From the NCBI GenBank assembly GCA_026260175.1, contig JAKCWW010000103.1, positions 1-64,000 on the forward strand: DNA of 64,000 nt, read 5' to 3'. This DNA is from Reticulitermes lucifugus. Its lineage: Eukaryota; Arthropoda; Insecta; Blattodea; Rhinotermitidae. This document shows positions 46,428-59,290 of this stretch, piece after piece. How positions within the stretch are numbered: the stretch's first letter is position 1; each line of letters opens with the position of its first letter. Made by a program: the position numbers and the translations under genes. Below the pieces are notes generated by a model that worked only from the letters and a program-made list of their open reading frames with translations, searched no databases and was not told the origin of the DNA.

Positions 46428-49090
46428 CCAAAACATGGTATCAGCATTAACAGTGAATCACTGTGGAAGTTTAAAATTAATTAATAGAAGATTATTTTCA
46501 TATTGAATAGTTGGGGGTCATTTAACACTGCAAGTGGAAGTCCAGCCAGCATATTGCTGTTATGGTGATACGTACATTCTGCAACATAATTATGTAGTGT
46601 GTTTGCTAATGCATTTCCATATATAAAATATACACTTGGTGCTCTTGCTAAGGAAAAAAAGTGAAGGATACAACTGTTGTTAGACACAAAATCAAATCTG
46701 TTAAGAGTCACTTTATTAGTTCTGTTAACTCAATCCTATCCTAGTCATCATTTTGTAATGGTTAAAACATTCCCTTGGAAGTGAGAAAAATATTACAGTG
46801 AAGAAATTATAAACAACAGGATATCTTGACAGAATTACTCCATAGTTAAACTATATATGAGTTTTAATCTTAACATAGAGCGTTCTAAAAAGAATGCTGT
46901 GTGCTTTGATGTGCAGGCCATTACGATCACCAACATTGGAGATAATGGTTTAACACCATCTTAACCAAAGTAACATGTGTCTTTCAGTTGTTTTGACAGG
47001 TTATGCTTGACAGTTAACAGCACTTTTGAACAAAGTTCATAATTTTCAAATAAAACCCTGTTGTATTTTGTCAAAACTATGACATGAATCTTAGGATGTC
47101 TGCGATATTGACATTTAGAGAATTTATAATGTTATTTTATGTACAATAGTTGAAAGTGTCTTAAACACCATAACTTACACAGAAATGCTATTGTTTAGGG
47201 GTGGAAGGATATATACCTAGTTATATAATTTTTGTTTCACAGAATATCTTATTTTCATGATATTTAAAATATCGTGATATTTCCACGATGTAAAATGTTT
47301 AAAACATTTAATAATGAACAATAATCACTAGTATTGGCTAGGGAAAATGGAACAGTTCAAAGGATTGAACAAGTTGATTGGGTACACCTTAAAAGTGATA
47401 AATTTTTTGGTTGTCAAAAAGGCCAGTGATATCAGTCATCTTTTCCCGAGTTTTAATATTTAGTTGATTCCATTTTATACATTTAAATGAAGTTAAGGTT
47501 TTCCCCTAACTTAGGATAACAAAATGTGCAATCACCTTCTTTAATATATCTAGTGTTCATAGATAATTTTATTACTAACATATTTTTAAGATATGTATAT
47601 TGTTTATTGTAAAAATACACATGTAGGATACCAATTAATATTTGGGGATTCTGGAGTATATTTAAAAGAGATTTTCAAGTTATATTGTTTTTTCCTTAAT
47701 GTGTGTGATTTCATATTAGGTTCAAATTTGTGACGGTTATAGTTCTTAATATTAAGTTTCAAAACTTGTGTTGCGTTTGTACATTATGAATGTACCATGG
47801 ATGACTTTGTAGTTATAGCAGCATAGCATGGAAAAAAAAGTGGTTGATGTTTTTTTAGATAATAGCTTGTGTTACCAAGGAAGTGCACTCTTCAGTTAAT
47901 TTTGAGATTATGGAATAGAAAGACAGATACATACATGTGAATGCAATTTAATCGGAGTTGGGCCCATGTAATCATCCATATAATACAGCATTTGTCATTC
48001 ATTGAGGTTGTTATGTCATAATAGGTGCTTAAGAGATTGTGTCAAAATAAGGATGCTTTTCACAGCTGTATTTTGCCTGCACTTCAATTTTGCATGCTTG
48101 TACAGGCAAAGCCCATGATCTGTGTTAGAGTGCCTGATTGCTCAAGTATTTGAGACATTTTCATGTTTCATAAACTTGTTTCATCTGTGTATAAATTCAA
48201 GATACTTAGATCTAGCTGGAAAGTCATCGGACTACTGCTGTTTTGCCAAAGAGGCAAGTTTTAGGAATCACACTGTCAAATGTACTTTGAAATACTGGTC
48301 ATTTTTCAGGTTTTTACACCATGTAGTGAACTTTGTTCAGATGTGTCAGAGGGACATGTTGTATAAGAGATTGTTCCTGTGGGCAGTCCTAATATTAAAT
48401 TTTAAGTATTTTAGCCCTGAATGTCACCAGGCAGGAGCAACCAAATGGCACAGGTTTTTCTTCAGTAGATATTCGTTAAGCAATCTACTGAACACCATTT
48501 CTCACCCATTGTGCCTTAAACTTTAGCAGAAGGGTGAATTCATTGCTCAGTGTTTCCGTGACCTCACATACATCCTAGAGGATTAGTTCCCCAAGGTAGC
48601 AGTTGAATTGTACCACTACTACAGCCAATGAAGCATCTTGATTATGTTTTAATTTTTCTAATTACCTTGATGGCAAAGTTTTTTAAGGTTTTGCATGCCT
48701 GGATTTGGGGCATTTTGCTGTCGGTTTTACTTTTTTGCAGTTCACTGCAAGTTTCCTGTTGGGCGTTTTGCCCCCAAGTTCTGTTTTGGGTTGTTTGCCA
48801 CTACTTTCCTTGTAGGTTTTTTGCCACATGTTCTCTTTTGTGCTGTTTGTGGCTGTGTTTTAGGGTTGCATGTTGTTGTTAGTTTCTTGTGGCTTTTGGC
48901 TAGTTAATCATTGTAAATTCAGTTGTTCCAGCGATAAGTGATTGTATAATGAAATGTCATACTCAAAGTCTAACAGTTTCCAGTGTTATCATAATCTGCT
49001 TTGCTTGGGAACTCATATACGTCCATTGTTATACTTAATAAATCTGTTATCTTCGTAACCCATGTGTGTTAGTTACTACCCTCGTTAAGT
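46428..49090 (+). other. ttk: Intron, possible LTR remnant near 48.6-49.1 kb
   Basis: Mostly unassigned AT-rich DNA. At 48700-48900 an unusual T/G-rich stretch repeats GTTTTGCC / TTTTTTGCC words, followed by TAATAAATCTGTTATCTTCG at about 49037, which resembles an LTR polyadenylation region. No matching second LTR or tRNA primer site seen, so this is weak. Confidence 0.35.
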
Positions 49091-49408
49091 ATATCAGTTG
49101 GTTTCAGTCGCATCCAAAGAACCCTGCCCAAGAAACAACCCTGAGATTAATACAACAATCGCATGGGATCCCAAGGCACTTTTTTCAAACGGGAACCAGT
49201 GGAGCCCAACACAAGAGCAGCCCTTGAATCCCTGTGCATATGAGCCAGAGTAAAAGGTCTGTTGCAACTGTTCCATCTTCAGGGTGACAGTCCACCGGGA
49301 TGCAGAAGTTCTGGGGTGGCCAACCACCAACCAAGCAAAGAAACTAACTAAGGGCAGTATTCAAGTTGATGTCCCTTGGTCCATTTAACCGTTTCTGCAA
49401 ACAAAATG

Positions 49409-50385
49409 CATTGATGGCTGTGAAGTGTTTGGGTGGAGGAAAATGTGTTGGTTATGTAGGAAGGTTTGGGGGAATTTGGGCAGTCACGACTGTAGAAGGG
49501 GGAAGAGGGGATAGTACGTGTCGTCAGCCAGTGGGCATTGAGAATTTAAAAAATTACCCTTTTTGAGGATTCCAACCAGTGGGAGATGTGAAAATACTGT
49601 GACCTCAGGAACGTGGCCAGTGGCCAGTGATACTCTTTATTCATTTGGGATTTGGAGTGAAGTAAGGTAACGTTGCCTTGTTTTTCAAGAATGCTTGCTG
49701 CCATAGGAGAATGGATGTGAGGCTACCATGTTCTGCTTAGGGCGAACCTGTCCACCCTGTTGACATTTGGATGCACCTTGTTTTCTGTTGCTTCTCTTGT
49801 GAGGCATTCCAGTTTCCTGGATTTTCTGGATGGGATGCTGGTGGTGTTGGACGCGATCTGATGGCCAAGGTCCATGATGTTCGCAATGCATAACTTGTCT
49901 GGTTGGTACAGTTGGATATGGCAGTGGTATTCATTAATCCTGGTGTCAATGGAGTGACTTGTTTCTCCAGTATGCATTTTTCCACATGTGTAGGGGTTGC
50001 TGTATGTGCCAGGCATATGTAGCATCTATCAGCAGACTGTGGAAGCTTTTGATTCATTTCTGAAAGAAAGAAGGCTGCAGGCATTCTCCAAGAAGGAAAT
50101 AGTCTTGGCCTCCTGTAGCAGCACTACCTTGTGTCAGTACTGACATCCACATGAATAAAGTGTGTCACTGGCTACTGTTCACCTCCCTGAGGTCACAGAG
50201 TTTTCACATTTCCCACTGGTTGAGGCCCTGAAAAAGGCCATTTTTGGAATTTTCAATTCCCATTGGCTCAGGGCAAGTATTATACCTTCTTCCCCCTTGT
50301 ACAGCTGTGATTAGGCAAAGTTCCCATAAGTATTCCTGTATAGCCCACACATTTCCTCTACCCGAACGCTTTGGCATCCACAAGG
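49409..50385 (-). mobile_element. Penelope-like element remnant between inverted arms
   Basis: The arms 49409-49644 and 50151-50385 are inverted copies over about 235 bp: AACCAGTGGGAGATGTGAAA / TTTCACATTTCCCACTGGTT, CTGTGACCTCAGG / CCTGAGGTCACAG and GAAGGGGGAAGAGG / CTTCTTCCCCCTTG. Between them the minus strand (50025-49723) reads YSNPYTCGKMHTGETSHSID followed by TRINEYHCHI, DLGHQI and ALSRTW. This fits the GIY-YIG endonuclease of Penelope-like retroelements (CGxxYxGxTxRSxxTRxxEHxxxI ... LSRSW). The reverse transcriptase domain is absent, so this is a collapsed copy. Confidence 0.75.
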
Positions 50386-53149
50386 ACCAGTTCATTCACT
50401 CTTAAGGTGGAGGCACTACATTGCTCTGAAACATCAGAACAAACAAACCTCACCGTGTGGTGTAAAAACCCAAAAGACCTGTAAACTTATGATTTGCCAT
50501 GTTGCCCAAACTGTTCTGTATTAATATTGCACTATGACAGCATTTTCCAGCTGAGACATATACTGGAGACATCTCCCTGTGCACGAATATATGTTAAACC
50601 CTGTTCCACATTAAAATTTTTTGATCATCAAGTGTTTCACAGAAACCAGATGTGTTATGATGGGCGTTGAAAATATCAGTACATGGTCTGTCTGTGCTAA
50701 TTGTTTAATGTTTTATTATTCATTGACAGTGCATACTGAATGCATATCTTCTGTTACAGAAGTGTACAGGAATGCTAGATTGGTTTGGAGTCGCACAGGA
50801 TGAACAGAAGTACAAGTGTGTCTGCTTGTATGCCTACATTACGTCAAGCCTGTGTGTGTGATAACATTAGCAATAAAAGTTTTTTGTATGGATGGGCAGT
50901 TTGATATGTGTATCATATGTATACATTACTGAGAGTATGAAGACGGTTGGAAAGGTTTCTGAAGTCTTTTTTTGTGATTTTACCCGTAATTATGAAGTTC
51001 TCTGCCAAGTTTCATTTGAACTTTACTGATTTGTTTAAATTATGTTGTCAGAAATGTTGGAATTCATGTTCTTCTAGAAATTTCTTGAATGCTTTGAATG
51101 GCATAAAATTAGTTCAGGGTGTTAAAGTGTGCTTTATTTAGTTGTATAACTTGTATTCAAAATACTTCTTGATTACAAGTGCTATTAACAAAATAAAGAA
51201 AAGCAATGGAGTATTTTACGACCTTACATGCAACTGGATTCCATTGACAGTATGCAACAAAATTAAATTGCCTGATCTCCAGTATAAGTTTGATCAAAAT
51301 GCATGAAGTGATTGGGTAAACAGAATGTGGTGGACAGACAAACATGTATGGCTCCGTTCTCTGTTCATTGAGTGCATACAGTCTGTTATAATGTGACATG
51401 ACAGGCTTCATATTCAAAGTGTCTCAGAAATATTTTAATGTTACACTCTTTTTCTGTTCTTAACCTCAAGAACCAAGATGGTGAAAATTATCTCTGTGTC
51501 ATACTGTTTATAAGAGTGTTATTAAGTGATGCTGTCAATTACAAAGATTTATGTGGCATTTGTGATGAGTAAGCATGGAGCATTGGTGGAATTGTACTGG
51601 CCAGCAGGGGAAAACTGAAGTACTTGGAGCAAAACCTGTCCCAATGCCACTTTGTCCACCACACATCCCACATGGTATTGTCTGGAATTGAGCCAGAATT
51701 TCCATGGTTAGAGGTGGGCACCTGACCGCCTGAGGCATGCCGGGACTGTTGTATTAATTATTAAAACAGTAGGCATGAGCATAAATAATTTACTTACTAG
51801 CTTTGGTTCTTGCAAGTTCAATGCCTGTGAAATTATCTACTTCCATATTTGCCATATTGTATTTGGATTAAATTAACTTTGGTTTGTTCATGTGTGATAA
51901 AAATTACACCGAATTGCTAAAATCCAAAGACCTGGATTCCATGAGTGCGCATATATGATGTGTGTGATAATGGTGTTCAGATAATGTGTATAAGTTACAC
52001 TTTTCTTGCATGGCTCCAATAAAATTGGCCATTGGACCTGATACAGTCATATGATGTTTTGATATTGTTGTTGGTTAAGGCTAATAGTCGGCATTATTTT
52101 GTATGTCATTATATTGCAGTTATAAATGTATAACTTCACAAGTGATATCATGAAAACAGTTAAGTTTTAACTTCTCTCTTTGAATGACCAGGAGGTAGGT
52201 CATGGTCACAGAATGAAAATTACATGTGGATTAATAACAGAACTGCATGTTTCTGAATAAAAAAGGTTTTGACACATTCTCTTAAGTTATCCTTTAGAAG
52301 TTATGAAAACATATTGTAATTTTAAATTGACAATTTGAAAATGTATTTTCGGATTGCTAGTGCCTGTGTTTTGTATATCACCAATGTCCAAAATTCTTTT
52401 TTTAATTAATTTCACGTGTTAAATATTGTAAATGTAATAATGCCTTGTAATCTGCTCATTCATGGACAAGAAGACTATGTTTAGTCTGTCTTGTCAGATG
52501 TTATAACAAAACTGTACCTGGGTAGAGGCTATTTACTGGGTGTGTGAAGAATATGTTAGTATTTTGTAACAGAAATTTGAACTGTTGGACCTGTTGGGAA
52601 TATTTCATAGTTTCTGCCTATCCTGTGTTGAATGATAAAGATTTATAATGAAGGTTAATGAGAGAAAACTGTAAACTGTTAATTGTTTTTCTTAAGCTGT
52701 TAATGTTACTGTAAAGACTACCAGTTGACTTATTGCACAGTGAAATTACCCCTTAGGTGTTTAACATCTGGTATACTCATCATGCGGTGTGATGCTCAAA
52801 ATGTTGAATGTCAGGTTGAGGTGATGGCATTTAATGGCCTGTCTTATGCAGATCTCATTTAAATTTGTCTTCTGCAGTTCCCACCAGGCATTTAATTATG
52901 GTGCTAAAGGGTTACGTAGATATGTTTTTGTCAGTCTGCAATGCAAAAAATGCAAAAAAAAAAGAAAAAAAAGAAAATTTTATACAAAAATGAAATTCAA
53001 ATTCTTTGATGTGTTGGCTTTCTTTCAGCTTAAAACAAAAGTTTTATTAGTAAAGTATGGGTGTGTGTTAGTGTTTGGAAAATTGTGAATGTGGCATGTT
53101 GATGTCATGACACTATTATATTTGTGTCCAAACTGATCAAGATGTAGGT
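50386..53149 (+). other. ttk: Intron, no feature recognised
   Basis: Unassigned. An A-rich stretch, GCAAAAAAAAAAGAAAAAAA-like, lies at 52943-52975. Confidence 0.5.
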
Positions 53150-53880
53150 AATTTCAAAAGTAATGCATGCACTACTTTTATTATAAAAATACAAATTTGT
53201 GTAACAGTAGTTCTTCAATTTGATCGCTCTTCCTGATGACTTTTGCTAAGCACTTTTGTAAGCCTTGTACATCTGTGGGCAGTTCCTGTTTCTGATACAT
53301 GAGGTGGATTCTCTCACTTTATCATACACTCGTCAGTGCTTCTGAAGCGTCTTCTGTGTGTTAGTTTCTGTGTGTTAGTTCCTTCAACTTCAAAAACTGA
53401 TTGAAATCTGTTGGGCTTTTGTCAGTACTGTATGGCACTGGGGAAGCAGTTCCTGTCACACTTTCCCAAGATTAATTCTAGTGTGTGGCCTTGTACTCGC
53501 ATGAAGGATTTAATTGTTGGCCAGAAGCATATCGGGGTGAAAATGAGGCAGCTGAAATGTTTTATTCTTGAGCAATTTCCTTGCGGGATATGCAGTGTCT
53601 TCTTCCAGGTGAATGTTGACTGCAACCACGAATGTGTCATTCATTGCTGTTGTCTACCTCTGTGGATTATTTGCACTGCTTAGCTGCCACAAAAGTGTGA
53701 TATCCAATGTGGTATCATTCTCTGACCTGCTGTATCATCTCCAAAGATTTCTTGCAGTTCCTTGTGGATGTTAGATGGGTTATTGCTATGTGGAATATGA
53801 GTTAGATGTGTGAGTGCTGATAAGTAGGAGTGGGATCCAACTGGAGACGTTTTCATCCTCTGTTTTGCCACCTATTTACA
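53150..53880 (-). pseudogene. Mariner-like transposon remnant
   Basis: The minus strand at 53795-53690 reads HKELQEIFGDDTAGQRMIPH and WISHFCGS, like the N-terminal helix-turn-helix (LxxxYGDxxxSxxxVxxWxxRF) of mariner. Further along are ILHASTRPHTRINL (compare DNARPHT) and a degraded C-terminal region. The AATTTCAAAAGTAATGCATG end at 53151 may be near a terminus. Heavily mutated. Confidence 0.55.
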
Positions 53881-54520
53881 TGGAAATACAACAGAAGAGA
53901 AAGAAACACACTTTTGTGTCTGATTGGAAATCTGCCTCTCATGTGAGCCAAAGATCAGAAATACCTAATTATTCTCTTGCCTACACATGAGTACTATGCA
54001 TAAGTTTAAAATCACTCTTAGGTACAGGATTTTTACAGCGGTGAAAGTTATGATTTGGATTCTCATTTCCTGTGAGAGTACATTTGGTCGGGACCCAGAG
54101 AACTGCTGTGTAATGTAGGTATTGTTTCCACAATATGATCTGTATGTTTGAAAATTGTTGTGAATGTAGGTGTTTCTGTCATGTTTTGTTGCATATTAGG
54201 TAGATAAGGTCTACAGGGTGAAACTGAAATTGCAGTTGTATTTCAAGGTGATGAACAGATAGTAGTGTTTCTGTTAACTTAGGGTTTTGATTGTTGCCTG
54301 AAAACGTACATAATTGTTTACATAATAAACCTCCGTGCAAGTAAAATCAGACAGCATTGTTGTTGTGTGGGAGGCAATTGAGAGGCTATCTGAGGATGGG
54401 AGGGATCCATTTTCTGGAACATTGTGCTCTGTTTTGAATAAGAGACGATGGACAAAGTCCATAAATCAAGTAATCCTAATTGTAAACGTTTCTTGTTACT
54501 TTATAGTAAGGGAGATTATT
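53881..54520 (+). other. ttk: Intron, no feature recognised
   Basis: Unassigned intron DNA. Confidence 0.5.
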
Positions 54521-54676
54521 GGTTCCTGGGATGTGATGAAGTGTGGTCCAGTAGATATCTACCAGTGTTTCAGGTGAATGTGCAGCCCCCATGATCTGCT
54601 GTGGCAGTGGAGGCAGCAGGTTCCCCTGAAGTGTCAGTAGGTATCTCCCATACTGCATGGTGTCATATCCTAGAAG
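54521..54676. mobile_element. Foldback MITE, ~58-bp arms
   Basis: GGTTCCTGGGATGTGATGAA and TAGATATCTACCAGTGTTTC pair with CCTGAAGTGTCAGTAGGTAT and GGTGTCATATCCTAGAAGAC. The loop includes GGCAGTGGAGGCAGCAGG. Confidence 0.8.
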
Positions 54677-55511
54677 ACAGTTCTCTTCATAGTCACTGCT
54701 GTGAAAACCTTTTATGTGATTCTGTTAAGGATTCCAGGTCTGCTTTGCTGACAGAGTGAGCTGTTTTAAATTACATGCACAAAATTCTTTCAACAAACGC
54801 TGAAATTATAACAATTTTGTGGATTGTTATTGATAAGTTTCAAAAACAAATTTCTACCATTAATTTTATTTCCATTCCATTGCTTGAATAACACTTCATC
54901 TTCATGTGCATTGAATTGAACAGTTTTTTTACAAAGTTTTATTTCTCTGCACTTGTGTATTTCAGGTTTTTTTTATGTTGTGAGCTTTAGTTTTGAGGTT
55001 CATGTGAAGTAACTTGTAACTTGTATAGTGGGCTAATGAAACTTGCCTGGTAACTCCTGGTATGGCACCCAAATACCATATTACATTGAAATCTTTTGAA
55101 TAATTATTATTATATTACGTTGGAATCTGTTTGAATATTTTGGAAGATGAAATGTAGGCAGTTGGATACATATGACCTTCCTGTTATGCATTCATTCACA
55201 CATTTAATTTAAATACATTGTTATCATATTTAAACTGATCTTTGTTACAAACTTCTTGAGTTGTGTGCTTTGTTAAAAGGTTTTAAGGCAGACTTTGGAA
55301 TGTCAGTGCTCTCATAATTGTAACAGTCTGTTAAATTTTATCAATAGCATTGTAATTCTTTGCAGAATACTTCATATTTCCATAGCTTGTGGTCATGTTT
55401 GGTAGTTACAAAGCCTGATTTGGCACCACTTTGAAGTTGAAATTTTGAAAGTTACACTTTTGCTTTATACATGTAGTAGCTGCTATGAAAAATAGTTCTG
55501 TTGTAGCAGAT
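54677..55511 (+). other. ttk: Intron, no feature recognised
   Basis: Unassigned intron DNA. Confidence 0.5.
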
Positions 55512-55736
55512 CAGGGGCATAGCTTGGGGGGGGGGGTGGCCGCTCAGGGTAGCAGAGTTGAAGGGCCAGCAAATTTGGTAACAAAATGGATGTTTTAAAT
55601 AAGAAATTTGATTTTCTGTACTTAACAAATTTGAAATTACTGCGTCAAATATAAGGAAATGCAATAAATAATGTCTGTTAGGGGCTGCCATTTTGATTAC
55701 TGTGTCAGGGCACCAAAAATCCTAGCTGCACCAGAG
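55512..55736. mobile_element. hAT-type MITE, 225 bp
   Basis: Left CAGGGGCATAGCT and right AGCTGCACCAGAG are imperfect inverted ends. The flanks TAGCAGAT (55504-55511) and TAGCCGAT (55737-55744) form an 8-bp target duplication with one mismatch. A G-run follows the left end, as in the element at 2036. Confidence 0.65.
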
Positions 55737-55744
55737 TAGCCGAT

Positions 55745-58700
55745 ACATAAATTACTGAGATCTCAGTGTCACCCCCCCGCCCTTCCCCAAACACACACAC
55801 AATTCACACTATCCATCTCTTTGGCTCCTTATCTTGTAAACTAATTCTGACAGCAGGGAAGTGTAAATATAAAAGGCTTGTTTTAGGAAGGGTAAAGTCA
55901 GTTTCTTTTGTCTTTGTTATGCAGTTTTGGGGAAAGCTGAACTATCTCCATTGTTAGGATATGAGAAAACCCGTGGCTTTGGAGAAATCCAGACTAATGC
56001 TACTACAAGAACATGGAGAAGATCCAAACTTGTCTTGCAATGATAAGGGAAAACTTTAACAGAAAATTTGTATTATGCTGAGAGAAAAGCCAGCACTTTC
56101 TTATGCCACCACTGCTATGATGTTTGGAAAAAAAAATTATTGGAAATTTTTTTGCTTGGGTATGCTGGGTTGCTCTGTAATTGTAGATGATGGTTGGGAA
56201 TACATACTCCCCCATCTTCATGGTTAAGTTCTTTTAAATGTGTCATGGTGAGCATTTGAAAATTTCTCGTGTGTAGTGAACTGTATAATTGTGACACAGT
56301 TTTGATAGGCCCAGTATCTGAAAGTGGCAGTAAGATGTGGCAGAAGGTATTAATTGTAACTTGATAAAGGTGCAGTTAGTCACGAGGCATTATCACAGTG
56401 ACTAAATGTGGGAAACAAACTGTGAGGCTAGCATAGATTTTCAGACCTTCCACCAGTTTTTCAAGTCCTTGTTAATTTTAATTTAAGCATCATTCATTGT
56501 TTCCCTTATCTGAGTTTCATTGTTCACCTGTGCATCATCTGTGCTACCATATCCATCCTTGGTTGGGTAGTAATGGCATGGGAAGATGCATATGTCTTTC
56601 AGAATACAGTTTGAGCACTATTTAATCAATTGTAGATGGTGTGTTTATGCCTAAGAAGCAAGATGTAGCAGGAAGCTGGAGAAAACTGCATAATGAATAG
56701 CTTAGTTGTTTGCACTCCTTGCTATATATCTTTACAATTTGCCTTGTGAGTAAGAATGTTATAAAAGACACAGAAATACTGCATTGCATCATCTGCAACA
56801 GAAATTCTCAGAGTTTTATTCAGTATCTGGTAGATGGTAGTAACCTTTGTTCACCACTTTAGTGTATCCATATGTGCAAATGTGTGACTTAGTAGACACA
56901 GTTATCTGCAGGAGAAGCGACAGTGTGTAGGCTGTTAACAGTGGTCTCACTCTATCATAATGGACATGTTACTTTGATTTCTGCCCCCAAGGTAATATCA
57001 GTAATATACTGTCAACCAATGTAGAGGCTGACTGCAGTGCTTTTGGTATAGTTAGTTGAATTTCATGTGCGGTAAGAATTGGTGGTCTTTAGATATATAT
57101 TTAGGGTTTAGAAAATGAGGTTACAATCTGTGAGTTTATTGGGAAAGTGCTGGTAAGATATGATTATGGAACAATTTTTTCTTCATTTAATAGCCAAAGA
57201 TGGAATAATTTGTATGGGGCAAAAATCCCCAACATGTATTGAGCCCATGCCACCACATGACTACTAAAGTCAGGAAAAAAGTAGGAGTTCTGTGTAAAAG
57301 TGAAACCGAAATGGTCCAAGACCGTAATGTTGTTACCATCATTTAAAATAATGTTGACATCAGTTTTTTGTGTTTGTCTTCTCCAGAAATGTTCTAGTAT
57401 TTATTCCATCCCTGCTAAGGCAAATCGTTTTTTGTACATGAAACAGCTGGCTGAAATTAATAGTAACAGTTGTTCATTTGGTAAAATTGAGGTGAGCCTG
57501 TTTTGCCATAGGATGGTGTTGTATGACAAACCAATGATAAAGTCCAGTTCATCTCTCCTGAACAGTATGCTCAGTTAACAGAAAATGACTTTGTTGTGAC
57601 CTTTCACCCACAAAATTTCAGTTTCAAATTGCCCGTGTTAAATTACAAAACTATCAGAAGCATGAAGTGTTGATTAATTTCAATTATGTGGAGGATTCAT
57701 GTTATCTGACTTCCCATTATGAAGGACTGATTATGCTCAATATATTGTGGCAAACTGTCAGTACAGGTAATAAGATTGAAAATGAAGATGCAAAATTTTT
57801 ATATGAACATGCCTGTTTTATTTCCAAAACCCCCTTACAGTGGAGCTCATGATAAAGTGAATTACCTGTACCAATGATTCATTATTTAAGGGTATGAATT
57901 TAAAATATTTTAATACACCATAATGGGAAATGATGGTACTAAAGTGATTAATTTTTTAGTTGAAAAGTTCATTGCTTACTAAAGTACAGTAATGTAGATT
58001 CAGTTTAACATAATATGGTGCCTAGCATTTTTAATCTCCATATATTATTTTTAACTAGGTTCCATTGTTATTAAAATGTAATCTTGTAAGTTAGACTAAT
58101 AATAATTTTAATATTTTTTGTTTAAATGTGTTAGAAAGGTCTTTGAAAAAGGCTTTCGTTAAGTGTAATATACCTGGTACACCTAACCCAGCATATGTTA
58201 TTTATACTTCTCATTATCACTGTTTATAACATTTAAAAACAATTTATGTTGTTGTGAACATTATCAAATGAGAATGTATAAAATGTTTTCATCTATATAA
58301 ATATATATCTGCTATTATAATCCTGTTGGTTAGACACTGGGAAAAAAGTACTGTGAAAAGAGAGAGCTTATTTTTTACATCAGTAATTGACTGAAAGTTT
58401 TAACAATAGTTGAATTGTTTCGAAATGTCATTATAAATTTTTGGTGAATATTGTAAAAATAAATTCTTTATGTAATTTTTCATATTAAATAAATCTACCT
58501 CCAAGAACAGAAATTGATTTTTTTTCTATGAACAGCAAGAAGAACCTCGTTGAAGGCTAAGCATTTAGTAGGCAAATAAGCAAACAATTTCCTATTAAGT
58601 GAATTTTACATTATTGCTGTAATTGTCATGTCCTTATTCAGGGACTGGAAATGAATAGTAGCACTGTGTAGGCTGGATGATATTCTAATAGTTCAGGGGG

Positions 58701-59290
58701 ATGTCTTGTATTAAAATTGTAATATTTTAGTGTGAAAACTTCGTTCACTTGTGGATTCATATGGTTCTCAAGAGTATCTTATAGCTCTAGAAAACAGTAA
58801 TAATCCCATTCTAAGTGCTACCTAAAGGAAAGGAGTCACATTCTTTGTCAATGATGAATTCAGCTCGTGTATCTTAACAATATTTATGTTTGTGAAGTAT
58901 TTAAGTATTTAAGAATTTATTCTGGTGTGTGGATGGGGGATGTCTGTTATTAGTCAGTATCCTTGTGCTGACTTTAAATCCCTTACAATGGGGTAGATAG
59001 ATGCATTAAGTTTTGCCATTTAAGAGCATATTTGAGCTGTTTCTTTCCAAGGCTGTGAATTTTACACGTTTGCATAGATCGTGGTTTATATGTCAGTTTG
59101 GTTCTAAGTCACATTATGATTGTTATTGTGTACCATATACAGATCTTTCAAGTATGTAGTGGTGTGTTACTTCTCTGTTTTTAATTTAAATCTAAACATT
59201 ATTTATGAGCCATTTATGTCTATTATATTTAGGGTTTTTCATGATACGTCATGGCAGTTAAGTGAGGTTAATTGTCTCTTCTACTTCCAG
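55745..59290 (+). other. ttk: Intron before the third zinc-finger exon
   Basis: Unassigned, AT-rich, CpG-poor. A C-run (ACCCCCCCGCC) lies at 55770. Ends in TCTTCTACTTCCAG, a good acceptor. Confidence 0.55.

Noticed and set aside
48628-48907. Cys/Phe-rich membrane protein
   Set aside because: Two overlapping frames look equally hydrophobic because the DNA is T/G-rich; no start context or splice support.
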